A stretch of 64,000 nt of DNA, taken from the NCBI RefSeq assembly GCF_019175385.1, contig NC_083348.1, positions 48,134,950-48,198,949 of the forward strand, read 5' to 3'. Below are positions 46,818-58,219 of this stretch, piece after piece (the stretch's first letter is position 1; each line of letters opens with the position of its first letter). A program made the position numbers and the translations under genes. Source of the stretch: Lycium barbarum (Eukaryota; Streptophyta; Magnoliopsida; Solanales; Solanaceae). The notes beneath the pieces were generated by a model. The model saw nothing but the letters and a program-made list of their open reading frames with translations, did no database searches and had not been told where the DNA came from.

Positions 46818-46822
46818 CCGTT
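46818..46822 (+). repeat. Target-site duplication CCGTT, right of element 1
   Basis: Matches 1960-1964. Confidence 0.92.
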
Positions 46823-46887
46823 GAAGATTGATATTTTTCAGAAGTTGTGGATGGCTCTTGGAGTAGTGAATCATGTTTAAGGGGGGA
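46823..46887 (+). pseudogene. Last codons of the Copia pol and its polypurine tract
   Basis: If element 1 and one CCGTT are skipped, the Copia RNase H frame continues from VNITKP into KIDIFQKLW and ends in TAA at 46878-46880. The purine run AAGGGGGGA precedes the LTR. This independently confirms that element 1 landed inside the Copia gene. Confidence 0.88.
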
Positions 46888-47215
46888 TGTTGAAAACATT
46901 AAATATGTTCACGTCATATTTTATGTAGTTCATGAACTAGTAGATTAATGTATTATGAGATACATGAATTGGTGGAAAGTTCTAGATTAGTCTAGTAAGT
47001 TCTTACTCATATACTTAGAAGATGTAAAGTGTGAAATTATTAATAGTGATACATGTATGCTAGGATAGATACATGGACAAATTCACCTATAAATAGTCAT
47101 ATAATCTAGCCATTTGATCAAATCAAGTTGAATAGAAATTCAACTTTCCTCAATTTCTCTTCCATTGAGTTTTTTAGTGTTGTTTGTGTTGTCTTGCTCT
47201 CTCAAATTTCCAACA
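46888..47215 (+). repeat. Copia 3' LTR (about 328 bp)
   Basis: It starts TGTTGAAAAC and ends TTTCCAACA, an imperfect terminal inverted repeat usual for Copia LTRs. The 5' LTR lies outside the window, so the target duplication (CATGA on this side, if real) cannot be checked. Confidence 0.82.
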
Positions 47216-48548
47216 CATGACATAGCACGAATAAAAACTATTATTCCAGAAACATCAATGAATCATTAAGAGTAGAAAATCTGTTGCTCGGCAGATTCTA
47301 AAAAAAATAAAGTTCACCCACTAGAGCAGAAAAGTTTCTCCATTGATATTCATTCAAGATCGAGTTGTTTTCTCGAGAGCTTAACAGAGCTTATCTTTGG
47401 GTTGAAGAGAAAATTGAGGTAAGTTAAGAATTACTTTACTAATAAGAAATTCTAGTAAAACTATGTGCTCTATGTATTCGATAGAATGCATTAAGAAGAA
47501 TTCTTGTCATTAAGTACTCAATCCAATCCGTTCTAATCCATTACTTTCATAAGTAGTAGTGCATGAATATTTTAATAGGTTGTTTGATGTGTTGTATGTG
47601 TAATATGATTTTTAGACTCAGTTTTCGAGAAATATAAGTTACCTGTTTCACTTCATGCTATGTGAAATTGCTTGCAAATTATATGCTCAGTTCATGTTCA
47701 GTTATTGGTGTGATCACATCTAGACTCAAACGGGAGAGCTAGCAGGCCTCCCCTTGCATGATGGCCATGGATAGCTACCCACATGCTCATAGTGGCTATT
47801 GGTTTGTTGGGGAGATCGGTCGACACTCCCCCATGCGTGTTGTCAGATCCTCACGTACGCAAGGCCATTATGTGAAAAATGCTTTATACACAGAAAAGTT
47901 ATTTCTATATAAAAATAACTCACTTTTCAGCTTCGGTGTTAGTTATCAGTTTCAGACTAAGTTTTTCATTCAGTTATTAGCTTACAGCCTCAATTATCAA
48001 CTTGTGTTAGTTTTCTGACCTTATATGATTTCACGCTTTCTTGTGAAATATGTTTTTTCTTGTTTATTATGCTCTTATCCCAGAAAGTCTATATCCCCCC
48101 CCCCCCCCCCCCCCCCCCTTTAGGAGGTAGTATGTGAGATTTCCTGGGTACCCTTGGAGATACATAGCCCGTTTGGGCCTGCCACATCGTGTGGCAGGTG
48201 TTGAGTGCACAGACGATGAAATCCATGGCTAGAGGCAGACATTCTATAATTAGTTGGAAGTCTACTTTAATTCATCCCACCATAGCAGGTCATTCTCCAT
48301 ATTTTAATTATTATAGACGTTTCATAGTATTCCCGGGGAATGCCCAATTGACTATGTATTATATTAGATATCAATTTCGGTTGAAGTTGCACGACCTAAG
48401 TGTTTATCTTGGTCGATACCGGATTTTTGCTTAAGGATAGAACATGTTGCTCTACCTATTCTACGTATATGTATGCACATTAATAATGAATAGGAAAGTA
48501 AAGCACACAATGGTTTTTACGTGGAAACCATCCAACTCACAAGGGCGA
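47216..48548. other. Unclassified repeat-like sequence
   Basis: I find no gene. It has a 24-base C run (48095-48118), a perfect inverted repeat CCTGCCAC/GTGGCAGG (48178-48198) and an 81-codon ORF (48189-48434) with no recognisable motif. The sequence around 48505-48545 (TTTTTACGTGGAAACC) looks like a repeat junction. It may include an LTR of another family, which I cannot name. Confidence 0.4.
48095..48118 (+). repeat. Homopolymer C run (24)
   Basis: 24 consecutive C. Length is uncertain in any assembly. Confidence 0.9.
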
Positions 48549-48836
48549 TAGAGGCTTTGCAGACAGAATCACGCACATAGTGAGTCATATCATGTCAGTC
48601 GTAATGTTGGCCTCGTAGGCCCTTGTGCTTATACATATGTATGCCTTTGAGCTGTTGGTTATAGAAACGTACATTGGCCTAGATGGCCTAGTGTTTGTTA
48701 TATATGATATCATTATGTTGAAAGGTTAGCCTTGTTTATCTCTCGGGACATAGATGATACGAGTCATAGTTTTGTTCTCTCGGTCCGAAGTAGGTATCGG
48801 TTGCCAATCCCGCCTCACCAAGATTGGGGTGTGACA
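48549..48836 (+). repeat. Element 6 5' LTR remnant
   Basis: From GGCTTTGCAGACAGA to GGTGTGACA it aligns closely with the end of the 3' LTR. Everything upstream is lost. Confidence 0.88.
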
Positions 48837-48839
48837 AAG

Positions 48840-48851
48840 TGGTATCAAAGT
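48840..48851 (+). other. Primer binding site, element 6, mutated
   Basis: TGGTATCAAAGT differs from TGGTATCAGAGC at two of twelve positions. Confidence 0.7.
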
Positions 48852-48895
48852 AGGTCTGTCCTAGGGTTTGTCTGCAAAGCCATGTCTAGTAGAGT

Positions 48896-48936
48896 CTTGT
48901 TTATAAATGTGTCGTGCACCACGTTATATAAACAGG
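48896..48936 (+). promoter_or_regulatory. Leader hairpin with loop GTGCAC (element 6)
   Basis: The lower stem is CTTGTTTAT/ATAAACAGG. The upper stem is AATGTG/CACGTT, with A-T pairs where elements 2 and 3 have G-C, so pairing is preserved by double change. The palindrome is at 48914-48919. Confidence 0.6.
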
Positions 48937-50029
48937 AAACTACAGGGCATTTAGGAGTGGTCACTCTCCTTTCTTGGAACTAGATCGTGCTATAGAGTTG
49001 AGTCGTAGGGAATGGGATCCTTGATATTGATTTGTTTTGTGTAATGCGATGCCTTTGACTAGTAATGCTTTAGTAAGCCAAAGAGGGATAGCCGTCAGAT
49101 ATAATTACCAAAATGTTTGAAAATTTTAGAAGTTACATGTTTGAATCCTAGAAGGGATAAGTAATAACCTAAGCATGGGTTCCGTCCTAAGTAAAGGAAA
49201 ATATTGGGGGACCAGAAGAACAAATAGGGACGAAGCAAGGGGAGATAAAACTATCAAGTTCCTTGTTGAAGTTTGCAAAATAAAGAAAGAGACAAAAATT
49301 TTAGTAAGAGGATAATAGGAGGAGAATTGAAGTGTTACGAGTAAAATATGATAAATAGATGATAACAGTAAGTCAGAATATGACAGGATGAGAAAGTTTG
49401 TGGCCAAGTACAGGAGGAAAAAAGAGAAGATGGATCTTGAGGTCATGAGAGAGTATAAGCCATAAGGTTATACCCACATCTCGAGAAACGAATTGGAGAC
49501 TCCAACAAGATTATCGGAAGGGCTAAGTTAGATTTCTGGGGTAACAGAAAACAGTGTTGTTAACCGAATAGCAATTAGAGACCCAAAGGATTTCAATAAT
49601 AGTTGACATTGAGAGAATTACAGAGGCTGCGTTCGAGTTGACGTCTGTAAATTACAAGAGACTCGTCTAACGAGAAAGAGCAGTAACTATCTTAGACCAA
49701 CAAATCAGATGTGATTACCGTAACAATACTATGGAAGTGTAAGGATACCATAGGATTGTAGTTCAGTCATATACCTCGTCTTATGACTAGATGATACTCG
49801 AGTACGGAAATTACAGCTCTGCCCGGCACAATCCAAAAGATCTTGAGGTGAGCTCTTATTCATGATTTACACTACTTATGGTGGACGTTCATGCGAGGCC
49901 AAGTATTGTTACTTCTAGATATTGGCTTTGTGTTGCATGTATACTGTGTTTTCAGGTTGCGTACAGGTTGGGCTTTAGTTCAGTTTACAAAGTAGACTCT
50001 GGAAAAAATTTCGCAAGTCTCTGAGAGTT
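48937..50029 (+). other. Non-coding internal region of element 6
   Basis: It is purine-rich, with no ORF over about 60 codons in the sense direction that I would defend. The start (to about 49000) follows the conserved leader, including AGATCGTGCTATAGAG. Confidence 0.6.
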
Positions 50030-50049
50030 AACATTCGAGGACGAATGTT
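50030..50049 (+). promoter_or_regulatory. Pre-polypurine-tract hairpin (element 6)
   Basis: AACATTCG/CGAATGTT pair around AGGA. Confidence 0.6.
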
Positions 50050-50050
50050 T

Positions 50051-50066
50051 CTAAAGGGGGGAAGGA
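50051..50066 (+). other. Polypurine tract, element 6
   Basis: CTAAAGGGGGGAAGGA directly precedes the LTR start TGTTATATCCCG. Confidence 0.87.
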
Positions 50067-51229
50067 TGTTATATCCCGTGATTTTGTATGTTGGATACGT
50101 CGTAAGTTAATCGTCATAAGATCAAGGACAAGATGATTTTTGAGGTTGTAAGTAGTTATTCTATGTTTAACAAGTGATAAGGAAGTGTAATAAGAACTAG
50201 AGGTTAAACGAATCGGAGAAAATAAGTTTTGTCAAAGTTTAGGGATGTTGAACATGTTGAACAAGTTATACGAACTGTCTGGAATTTATGTCATATTCAA
50301 GTATGCAAATAAAGATATCAGTGTATAAAAGTTTGAGGTCCCGAAATAATTTAGGACTTAACAAGTGTGACGACGGTGATTGAGAATAATATTTGGTGTA
50401 TTTATAAAGAGGATATGGACTAGAGTTCTACCACATGATTATGGTAATGAGTATATAAAGTGTGCTAAAAATAGTCCATGTTTAAGTGAATTGAGATCAA
50501 GAAATTAATTATGTGGACAATTGATTAAATGTTGGTGGAGTGGGAAAAATGAATTAATTAAGGAGTAGTGGGATTATTGTGTTGTGAAGGTGTCTACGTG
50601 GAATCATAAGGAAAATGGTAGCAAATGACTAATAAAAAATTGTAGACATGTGGTGATTTATTTGGGGATAAGGGAATTAGGTGTTGAATTAGCTGGGACC
50701 CATGGTCTATACAAGGAATTGATTCCTTCTTGCTTGAGATTTCAACTTGGACATTAATTTTCCATTAATGGAATTTGCAACAACATGCTTTTAGCTGTAG
50801 CAGCAACATGCATTCCATATATGTATATCAACGTATTTACTATATTAGCAGAAACTACTTATTTTAGTTGATCCCATTGAAGCGGCAATATGCGAAGAAC
50901 ATTGTAGAGGTTATGCCCACGTCGATTACGTGACTCAACACCGATGGTTCTTTGGGATTTTAGCAAATTGGAGATTTCTTTGAAGTAAATTAAGGTGGAA
51001 GAAGAGTAGTTCTTGGCATATAAGATAAAAAAAATTCCTCTCCTAGGTATATTTAAATTCATCCAGGTCAAAGTTAAATTGTGAGATGAGAACTACGGAA
51101 TTAATGGCGGAAATCGGATAAGTTGTTGTTGTTATCGTGTGGGTTGTTTGGTGATTGTTATGAGTTGTTTTGTGGGCTTGAATATCTCTGGAATTGGATC
51201 TAGTTATAGTTGTTGTTGTTGCTGTTGTA
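50067..51229 (+). repeat. Element 6 3' LTR, first part
   Basis: It starts TGTTATATCCCG and runs to the LINE target site TGCTGTTGTA (51220-51229). It contains no gene. Confidence 0.85.
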
Positions 51230-51234
51230 ATATA

Positions 51235-51261
51235 CAACAACAACAACAACAACAACAACAA
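51235..51261 (-). repeat. LINE 3' tail, TTG simple repeat
   Basis: Eight or more CAA units on the plus strand. TTG-type tails rather than poly(A) are typical of plant RTE elements. Confidence 0.85.
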
Positions 51262-51683
51262 CAGCCCAGTGAAATCCCACATCTTAGGGTCTGGGGAGGG
51301 TATAATGTACGCAGACCTTACTCCTACCAAGGTAGGATGGCTGTTTCCGAGAGACCCTCGGCTCAATAGAAGCATAAAAAGGGGGTCAGATAAGGTTAAA
51401 AGATTTAAAACGATATTGCAATGAAATAATGCAAGCGACACAGTAAAACAGGATAATCAAGGAATTCAAAGCGATATGGAAATGCAAATCACGAAAGCGG
51501 CAAAGATAAAATAGAGTAATCAAAGTACAGAAAGTAGCAAATAATAACATAAATCAAAGCACAAGAAATTATAATGCACTAATGCACCTACTAATAAGTA
51601 AAGATAACGAGACTTATATACTAGCCTTCTACCCTAATGTGGGCCCTCCACACCTTCCTATCTAAGGTCATGTCCTCGGTAAG

Positions 51684-54575
51684 CTATAACTGCGTCATGT
51701 CCTGTCTAATCACCTCTCCCCAATATTTCTTTGGCCTACCCCTACCTCTTCTGAAACCATCCATTGCTAACCTCTCACACCTCCGCACTGGGGCATCTAT
51801 GTCTCTCCTCTTCACATGCCTAAACCATCTCAGTCGCATTTCTCGCATCTTGTCTTCCACCGAGGCCACTCCCACCTTATCCCGAATAGCCTCATTTCTA
51901 ATCCTGACGCTCCTAGTGTGCCCACACATCCATCTTAACATTCTCATCTCGACAACTTTCATCTTTTGAACGTGAGAGATCTTAACTGGCCAACACTCCG
52001 CCCCATACAACATAGCCGGTCTAACCACCACTCTGTAGAACTTGCCCTTCAGTTGTGGTGGCACCTTCTTGTCACATAGTACTCCTGAAGCTAGCCTCCA
52101 TTTCATCCACCCTACCCCAATACGATGTGTGACATCATCGTCAATCTCCCCGCTGCCTTGCATGATAGACCCAAGGTACTTGAAACTACCTTTCTTTTGG
52201 ATGGCCTGAGCACCAAGCCTAACTTCCACGCCAACCTCCTGGGGTGTCTCACTGAACTTACACTCTAAGTACTCTGTCTTGGTCCTACTCAGCTTAAATC
52301 CTTTAGACTCCAAGGTATGTCTCCAATCCTCCAGCTTAGCGTTAACTCTGCTACGAGTCTCATCGATCAGGACTATGTCGTCCGCGAAAAGCATACACCA
52401 TGGCACCTCACCTTGAATTTGTCGCGTCAATCTATCCATCACCAAGGCAAATAAAAACGGACTAAGAGCTGATCCTTGATGCAACCCCATCACAACTGGA
52501 AAGTGCTCTGAGTCCCCTCCTACTGTCCTTACTTTAGTTTTGGCTTCCTCATACATGTCCTTGATCACCCTAATGTATGCTACAGGTACACCTTTAGCCT
52601 CCAAACATCTCCATAGGATTTCTCTTGGAACTTTATCGTAAGCCTTTTCTAGGTCGATGAATACCATATGCAAGTCCCTCTTCCTCTCCCTATACTGCTC
52701 CACCAGTCTCCTCACAAGATGAATGGCTTCTGTAGTTGAGCGTCCCGGCATAAATCCGAACTGGTTCTCTGAAATAGACACGCCTCTCCTCACCCTCATC
52801 TCCACCACTCTTTCCCACACTTTCATAGTATGGCTTAGTAGCTTGATACCTCTATAGTTTTCGCAACTCTGGACATCCCCCTTGTTTTTGTATAGAGGGA
52901 TCATTACGCTCAACCTCCATTCATCGGGCATCGTTGCCGTCTTAAAGATGACATTAAACAACCTAGTCAGCCACTCCAAACCTGCCGAGCTCGCGCTCTT
53001 CCAAAATTCCCCAGGCATCCCGTCAGGTCCGGTCGCTCTTCCCCTGCGCATCCTACGGACAGCACCCTTAACCTCCTCGACCTTAATACTCCTGCAATAC
53101 CCAAAATCGTGACGCCTCCCTGTATGCTCCAAATCTCCCAACACGATGTCTCTCTCCCCTTCTTCATTCAAGAGTTTGTGAAAATATGACTGCCATCTCT
53201 GTTTAATGAGAGTCTCCTCTACCAATACTTTTCCATGCTCATCTTCAATGCACTTCACTTGATCCACATCGCGCGCCCTTCTCTCCGGCACCCTGGATAT
53301 CCTGAACAATTTCCTATCCCCACCTTTCTCTTCTAGTTCAGCATAGAGGCGTTCAAAAGCTGCCGTTTTTGCCGTCGAAACCGCCGACTTCGCCTCCTTC
53401 CTCGCTATCTTATAAAGTTCCCTATTCGTCCACATCTCCACCTCATCCTTGCTTTCTATCAGCTTCGCATACGCTATCTTCTTTGCTTCCACCTTCCCTT
53501 GCACTTCTCCATTCCACCACCAGTCCCCTCGATGCCGACCACGACTACCTGTCGAGACTCCCAACACTTCCCTTGCTACAACCCTAATACAACTAGTTGT
53601 CCTATCCCACATACTGGTCGCATCCCCACTACTATCCCAGGCCCCCATATCCTTCAATTTCTCTTCCATCTCTAGGGCACTAGCCGTGGTCAAACTCCCC
53701 CATCTGATCCTAGGTCGATCATCCCCGACCCTCTTCTTCCTCGTCATCTTGATCCGTAAATCCATCACCATGAGCTTATGTCGGGTTGTAAGGTTGTCCC
53801 TCGGAATGACCTTACAATCTTTGCACAAACCTTTATCATCCTTCCTAAGAAGTAAAAAATTTATCTGAGTCTTAGCCGCCGAACTACGGAAGGTTACCAA
53901 GTGCTCTTCCTTCTTTGGAAAACTCGGATTGGCTATCACCAACCCAAAAGCTCTTGCGAAATCCAAAAGTGAAACTCCTCCTCCATTTCTGTCCCCGAAG
54001 CCAAAGCCTCCATGCACATCATCATAACCTCCCGAAATAGACCCGATGTGCCCTTTGAAATCCCCTCCCACGAAAAGTTTCTCAGTAGGCGGTGTGCCTC
54101 CCACTAACTCGTCCAAATCCTCCCAAAAGCGCCTCTTCTCCTCCTCGCGTAAGCCCGCTTGCGGCGCATAAGCACTAATAATATTCAAAGTGGTCCCTTC
54201 AACGATCACCTTAATCGACATCATCCTATCGTTGACTCTCCTAACCTCCACCACCTGATCTCTTAAATCACTATCTACTAAAATGCCTACCCCATTCCTA
54301 TACTTCGATCTACCAGAGAACCAAAGCTTATACCCGTCTACCTCCTTAGCTTTAGGTCCTACCCATTTGGTCTCTTGGACACAAGCTATATTAATCTTCC
54401 TCCTCTTGAGGGTCTTAACTAGCTCTATGGACTTTCCCGTTAACGTCCCAATGTTCCAAGAACCTACTCTCAGTCTAGATGCTCCTTTAACCCACTTACT
54501 CCTCCTAACCCTCGTCTCCGTCCCCGTCCCTGAACGAGAACATGACCCTAGTCTACCATCAATATCCAAAGCCAC
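51684..54575 (-). CDS. LINE ORF: APE-type endonuclease and reverse transcriptase (RTE clade)
   Basis: The ORF has 963 codons and no internal stop. The endonuclease should nick target DNA and the RT should copy the LINE RNA from the nick. Endonuclease motifs are [39 protein letters not shown] and [11 protein letters not shown] motifs are [55 protein letters not shown] and the catalytic FADDIVLI. A conserved C-terminus with [14 protein letters not shown] and RGRPKKYW follows. Two oddities: the frame has no ATG (the first codon is GTG at 54575, a TAG lies 18 bases upstream, and the first Met is near residue 117), and two endonuclease catalytic positions look changed (GDFN to GDFK, and the Asp of the ID-aromatic motif to Asn). 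Confidence 0.92.
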   Translation of the reverse strand: MALDIDGRLGSCSRSGTGTETRVRRSKWVKGASRLRVGSWNIGTLTGKSIELVKTLKRRKINIACVQETKWVGPKAKEVDGYKLWFSGRSKYRNGVGILVDSDLRDQVVEVRRVNDRMMSIKVIVEGTTLNIISAYAPQAGLREEEKRRFWEDLDELVGGTPPTEKLFVGGDFKGHIGSISGGYDDVHGGFGFGDRNGGGVSLLDFARAFGLVIANPSFPKKEEHLVTFRSSAAKTQINFLLLRKDDKGLCKDCKVIPRDNLTTRHKLMVMDLRIKMTRKKRVGDDRPRIRWGSLTTASALEMEEKLKDMGAWDSSGDATSMWDRTTSCIRVVAREVLGVSTGSRGRHRGDWWWNGEVQGKVEAKKIAYAKLIESKDEVEMWTNRELYKIARKEAKSAVSTAKTAAFERLYAELEEKGGDRKLFRISRVPERRARDVDQVKCIEDEHGKVLVEETLIKQRWQSYFHKLLNEEGERDIVLGDLEHTGRRHDFGYCRSIKVEEVKGAVRRMRRGRATGPDGMPGEFWKSASSAGLEWLTRLFNVIFKTATMPDEWRLSVMIPLYKNKGDVQSCENYRGIKLLSHTMKVWERVVEMRVRRGVSISENQFGFMPGRSTTEAIHLVRRLVEQYRERKRDLHMVFIDLEKAYDKVPREILWRCLEAKGVPVAYIRVIKDMYEEAKTKVRTVGGDSEHFPVVMGLHQGSALSPFLFALVMDRLTRQIQGEVPWCMLFADDIVLIDETRSRVNAKLEDWRHTLESKGFKLSRTKTEYLECKFSETPQEVGVEVRLGAQAIQKKGSFKYLGSIMQGSGEIDDDVTHRIGVGWMKWRLASGVLCDKKVPPQLKGKFYRVVVRPAMLYGAECWPVKISHVQKMKVVEMRMLRWMCGHTRSVRIRNEAIRDKVGVASVEDKMREMRLRWFRHVKRRDIDAPVRRCERLAMDGFRRGRGRPKKYWGEVIRQDMTQL

Positions 54576-55061
54576 GAAAACGCGTTTGAACTAATAAATT
54601 AGTCAAAGGTCTAAAGTTAGCAAATGTAGCTACAAATGTATGAACAAAGCATAGATATGAGAACCGGAGGTACCAACTCCAGTCGAAATGAACCTGATCG
54701 CCGCCGGAAAATACTGTTCACGTCGGGGGTACTGTTCACAGCGAAACAAACCGGAAAAGCTGCCGGAAAAATTCGCCGGCGACTGAGCAGCGGCTATCCG
54801 GCAGATAAAAAGGGAAAAAAGTAGAAGAGAAGAAGAAGAGGAGAAGAAAAAGGAAAAAGCGAAAGCAAAGTAAATGTAGCCGGAAAAGTCGCCGGCGTTA
54901 CCTGGTCGCCGGTATTACCTGAATGTGATAGTGGCCGGAAAAGGATCTGAAATATCAGATATCAGATCTAATTTGATCTAAATCTCAGATCTGAATGGTA
55001 AAGGGAAGAGGAGAGAGAGGAGAGAGAGGAGAGAGAAAGTTAGAGAGAGGAGATGTTTTTA
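54576..55061 (-). other. LINE 5' untranslated region
   Basis: Non-coding, with CCGGAAAA-type repeats and GAGAGA runs at 55008-55050. The extent is set by the candidate target-site duplication at 55062. Confidence 0.6.
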
Positions 55062-55568
55062 TGCTGTTGTACTATGTATATACAAAAATAAAGAAGTGTA
55101 TACAAGCGTTGGTATGCGAATGTATATTGGGTTGTTTTAAGTTTATAAATGTGTTGTTTGTGCTTGGAAGTTAGAAGGAGGTAAATGGAGGTTGTTGTTG
55201 ATATTGTTAATGTTATTTATTGAGTTGGGGATGGTTATGAAAAAGGGAAAATGCTGTCCGACTCTTTCTTTAGAAATGAGTTATCATTTGATATACATCA
55301 TATACTAGTGTTCTCTAAGTTGATGGGCGTATTATTATTGTTATATGTTGAAGTGATAATTGAGGCGAGTTCATTATTGAGTTTGTATTGATTACAAGAG
55401 GTATGTTAAGGCTAACCTTTCCTTCTTTCTTTTGGCATGGTCTATATGGAAACAAAATGTAACCAAACGTTCCTCATAATGAATCTATTCCTAGAAATGT
55501 TAAGAGCTTATGTCTTTGTTTCCCATATGATAATATTGATCATATCTTGAGTTCCTAAGTCCCGAAGG

Positions 55569-55600
<32 letters not shown>
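55569..55600. repeat. (AT)n microsatellite
   Basis: About 15 AT units inside the element 6 LTR. Confidence 0.95.
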
Positions 55601-55604
<4 letters not shown>

Positions 55605-55909
55605 TTCATATTTTGTATACATTTTCATAAGGATCTTAAGTTTCGAAGGGGGCGTATGATAAAAAGAAGATGTTCTTAACAAGATAGGAAGGTAACAACT
55701 AGAAAGTCACTCCGAAGGGAGTTCCGAGTTTCATAGGTCTTGTCATGCATCATCTATACATATATATTTAAATACTTATGCATCATGATATTATGGGGCA
55801 TGGGAAGGGCTATGGCGTTATATACGCAAACCACCTGATCAACTGGTATATGATGATTATGATGCCCGAAGGGCCGATATGATATGATGCTCGACGGAGC
55901 GAATGGGTA

Positions 55910-55913
<4 letters not shown>

Positions 55914-55956
<43 letters not shown>
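55914..55956. repeat. (AT)n microsatellite
   Basis: About 20 AT units inside the element 6 LTR. Confidence 0.95.
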
Positions 55957-55959
<3 letters not shown>

Positions 55960-56821
55960 TGATACCCATGCATTTCATGCATTTGTATCACGTTCATTAT
56001 ATTCAGAAAGGTTGTATGCCCTATGGACGGACTATGATACGCATAGGTGCACAGTCATTAAGATGTGGTTATGCATATGAGAATCGTAGAGGGACATATA
56101 AGCTAGATTCTCACCAGTACAGTGATGTTATAGATACATAAAGATGCATACGACCGTGCGTAAGAGGTTATAGTATTACTCAGGTTTCAGTCCTCAGTGG
56201 TAAGTAAAAGGTTCACAAGTTGATTCTTATCACTCTTGTTCTACAGTATGACATTGTTATTATTATGATTCATTCCACCTTACATACTCGGTACATTATT
56301 TCATACTGATGTCCCTGCCTGGGGACGCTGTGTTCATTCCCGCAGGTTCAGATAGGTTGATAGGAGGATTGCACTGATGAGGTTTGCCGAGTATCATCTT
56401 GGATTGGTGAGCTTCACTTCTTTCTGGAGCATTGCCAAGTCAGTATGTGGTATATGTATTTTGGGTTAAGGGTACGTCGGGGCCCTGTCCCAACTTATAT
56501 ATATGTATATATATATATTACAGTTATGTATTCTTAGAGGCTTTGCAGACAGACTCATGCACATAGTGAGTCATATCATGTCAGTCGTAATGTTGGCCTC
56601 GTAGGACCTTGTACTTATACATATGTATGCCTTTGGGCTGTTGGTTATAGAAACGTACGTTGGCCTAGATGGCCAGTGTTTGTTATATATGATATCATCA
56701 TGTTCACAGGTTGGACTTGTTTGTCTCTCAAGACATAGATGATACTAGTCATAGTTTGGTTCGCTCGGCCCTAAGTAGGTGTCGGGTGCCAATCACGCCT
56801 CCCTAAGATTGTGGTGTGACA

Positions 56822-57604
56822 CTACTTAAATAAAATGATAAGAAACCAAGGTAAAAGGTCTGCAACTGTTTACAAGATTTGTGTAATTCAACTCTAATAT
56901 AATAACCACCAACTATTTCTTTTTTCATAAGGAACTATTTGATGTTCTATATATCAGAGAACCTGTATGCCGAGAAAAAAAGTACAAGAATCATAATAAG
57001 TAAATTATTTACATCAAGTGCATGTCAATCATATGATCAAAAGTCTCCCTGCAATGCAAGCGGTCACAGGACAACAGTAATAGCTGCCATCTGCACTTCT
57101 AGTAAAAATCTCACTGATTCACTCCATTAGCTTGAGGCGTTACTCAAGTTTCTACATAAGGCATCAACTCCCTTTTCAAGGTCATAATGTTATGATCCAA
57201 ACACAACTCCCTTTTCAAGGTCATAATGTTATGATCCAAATATGACTTTCAAGATATAAGGATCAACATAGTTTAGCATTATGTAGTGTCACCAAAGACC
57301 ATGCCAAAAGTAACAAACATGAAATTCTTCACATTAACACAACATCATTCTTAATGATGCTTCAACAATTCAATCTACTCCATCCAGTAACCAAACTAGA
57401 TTGTACTCGAGCATAGAGGTCCAATTTCTTAATGAAATTACTGGAGTCACATTGCATACTATCACATTAGGTCGTGGCACAAAAAATAAAAGATCAGGAA
57501 ATGCAGCAGCACAACAATCTCATTGGCAGTTGAATGAGCACTTTTAAGCTATTTCAAAGTGATTGGTGAATATAATGGCATCATATAGGAAAACTCCGTT
57601 CTGT
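56822..57604. other. Unclassified AT-rich sequence
   Basis: I see no gene or element signature. It begins with CTACT, the presumed right target site of element 6, whose left partner is lost. A 39-bp tandem duplication lies at 57165-57242. Confidence 0.5.
57165..57242 (+). repeat. 39-bp tandem duplication
   Basis: The unit CAACTCCCTTTTCAAGG... ending ATGATCCAAA occurs twice, at 57165 and 57204, almost without change. Confidence 0.9.
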
Positions 57605-57725
57605 TCTGGGTGTGTTCGGTAAGAAGGAAAATGTTTTCAAAGAATATAAGCGGGTCTCTTACTTACGTTCTTGTGTTTGGTACATAAGTATTATTCTAAA
57701 ATCATTTGTTTATTATCTAGATAAA
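57605..57725. mobile_element. Possible MITE remnant
   Basis: GTGTTCGGTAAGAAGGAAAATG with a following GTGTTTGGTA resembles ends of common hAT-type MITEs I remember from Solanaceae. I could not define both termini or a target duplication. Confidence 0.22.
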
Positions 57726-57915
57726 TTTATGGGAGGTGTGGTTCGGGAGTAAGGGTGTGGGTTGGTGGGTGTAGCGGTTCTATTTTTTCCGATTCGGATT
57801 TGTACTTACCTCATTTAAAAGGAAAGTGTCCCGGGAAAGTACAGGTTTAATCGTACCGCGAAAAAGAAAAAAATATACTTCTACGTGGATGGTGCTCCAA
57901 ATGGATATTGTTTTA

Positions 57916-57924
57916 GAGTCGCCA
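57916..57924 (-). other. Possible Ogre/Tat-type primer binding site
   Basis: TGGCGACTC on the minus strand lies at the downstream edge of the long LTR. I recall such sequence after Ogre/Tat LTRs. Confidence 0.4.
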
Positions 57925-58219
57925 ACTAACTTATAGGTAAGTTAGGAAAACCAGTTCGAAAGGGTTCATTTAAAACAGTTAAATTTTAAAAGAAACCAAT
58001 CTAAACCAAAGTATGGGTAAGGCTTCTGGTGATCCCCCGGGAAAGGTGTTAGGCACCCCGGTATTAAGGATCCGTAAAATACGGTTGACCTACGGGCTCT
58101 AATAGTATGCCTTGTGAATATAAATCGCTTTTGATAAAAACTGCTTTTGTTTTAGATTCTCACAATAAAAGGTTAGTCATTTATGCAAAATATAACAGTT
58201 TCAAGAAATAAAAGTGGTA

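Larger units (their letters stand above)
51230..55061 (-). mobile_element. RTE-clade LINE, about 3.8 kb, near full length
   Basis: This non-LTR retrotransposon is on the minus strand. The 3' end is a TTG-type simple tail (CAA repeats on the plus strand, about 51235-51261) rather than poly(A). One ORF carries endonuclease and RT and is followed by a short 3' UTR. A 5' UTR rich in GAGAGA ends near 55061. Ten bases, TGCTGTTGTA, occur at 51220-51229 and again at 55062-55071 and look like the target-site duplication. The last roughly 180 bases near the tail resemble what I recall of Solanaceae SINE and RTE 3' ends. Confidence 0.88.
48549..56821 (+). mobile_element. Element 6: non-autonomous Gypsy LTR retrotransposon, 5' truncated
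   Basis: The 5' LTR is only a 288-bp remnant (48549-48836) matching 56534-56821. The internal region is 1.2 kb with a mutated primer site, leader hairpin, pre-tract hairpin and polypurine tract. The 3' LTR is 50067-56821, interrupted by a LINE. I see no gag, pol or orphan ORF. Shared leader and hairpins place it in the same group as elements 1-5. Confidence 0.87.
55062..56821 (+). repeat. Element 6 3' LTR, second part
   Basis: It resumes after the LINE and ends GGTGTGACA at 56821. It includes TA repeats (55569-55600 and 55914-55956) and the LTR core with hairpin B GTCCC/GGGAC at 56311-56326. It contains no gene. Confidence 0.87.

Noticed and set aside
1960..46822. A longer Copia copy using the region inside element 1
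   Set aside because: All internal coding sequence there is Ty3/Gypsy in domain order (RT, RNase H, then integrase). Only the outermost fragments are Copia.
53369..53868. Plus-strand ORFs opposite the LINE gene
   Set aside because: They are antisense shadows of a strongly supported LINE ORF.
56939..57130. Possible host exon (63 codons)
   Set aside because: No splice context, no recognisable protein and unclear repeat surroundings.
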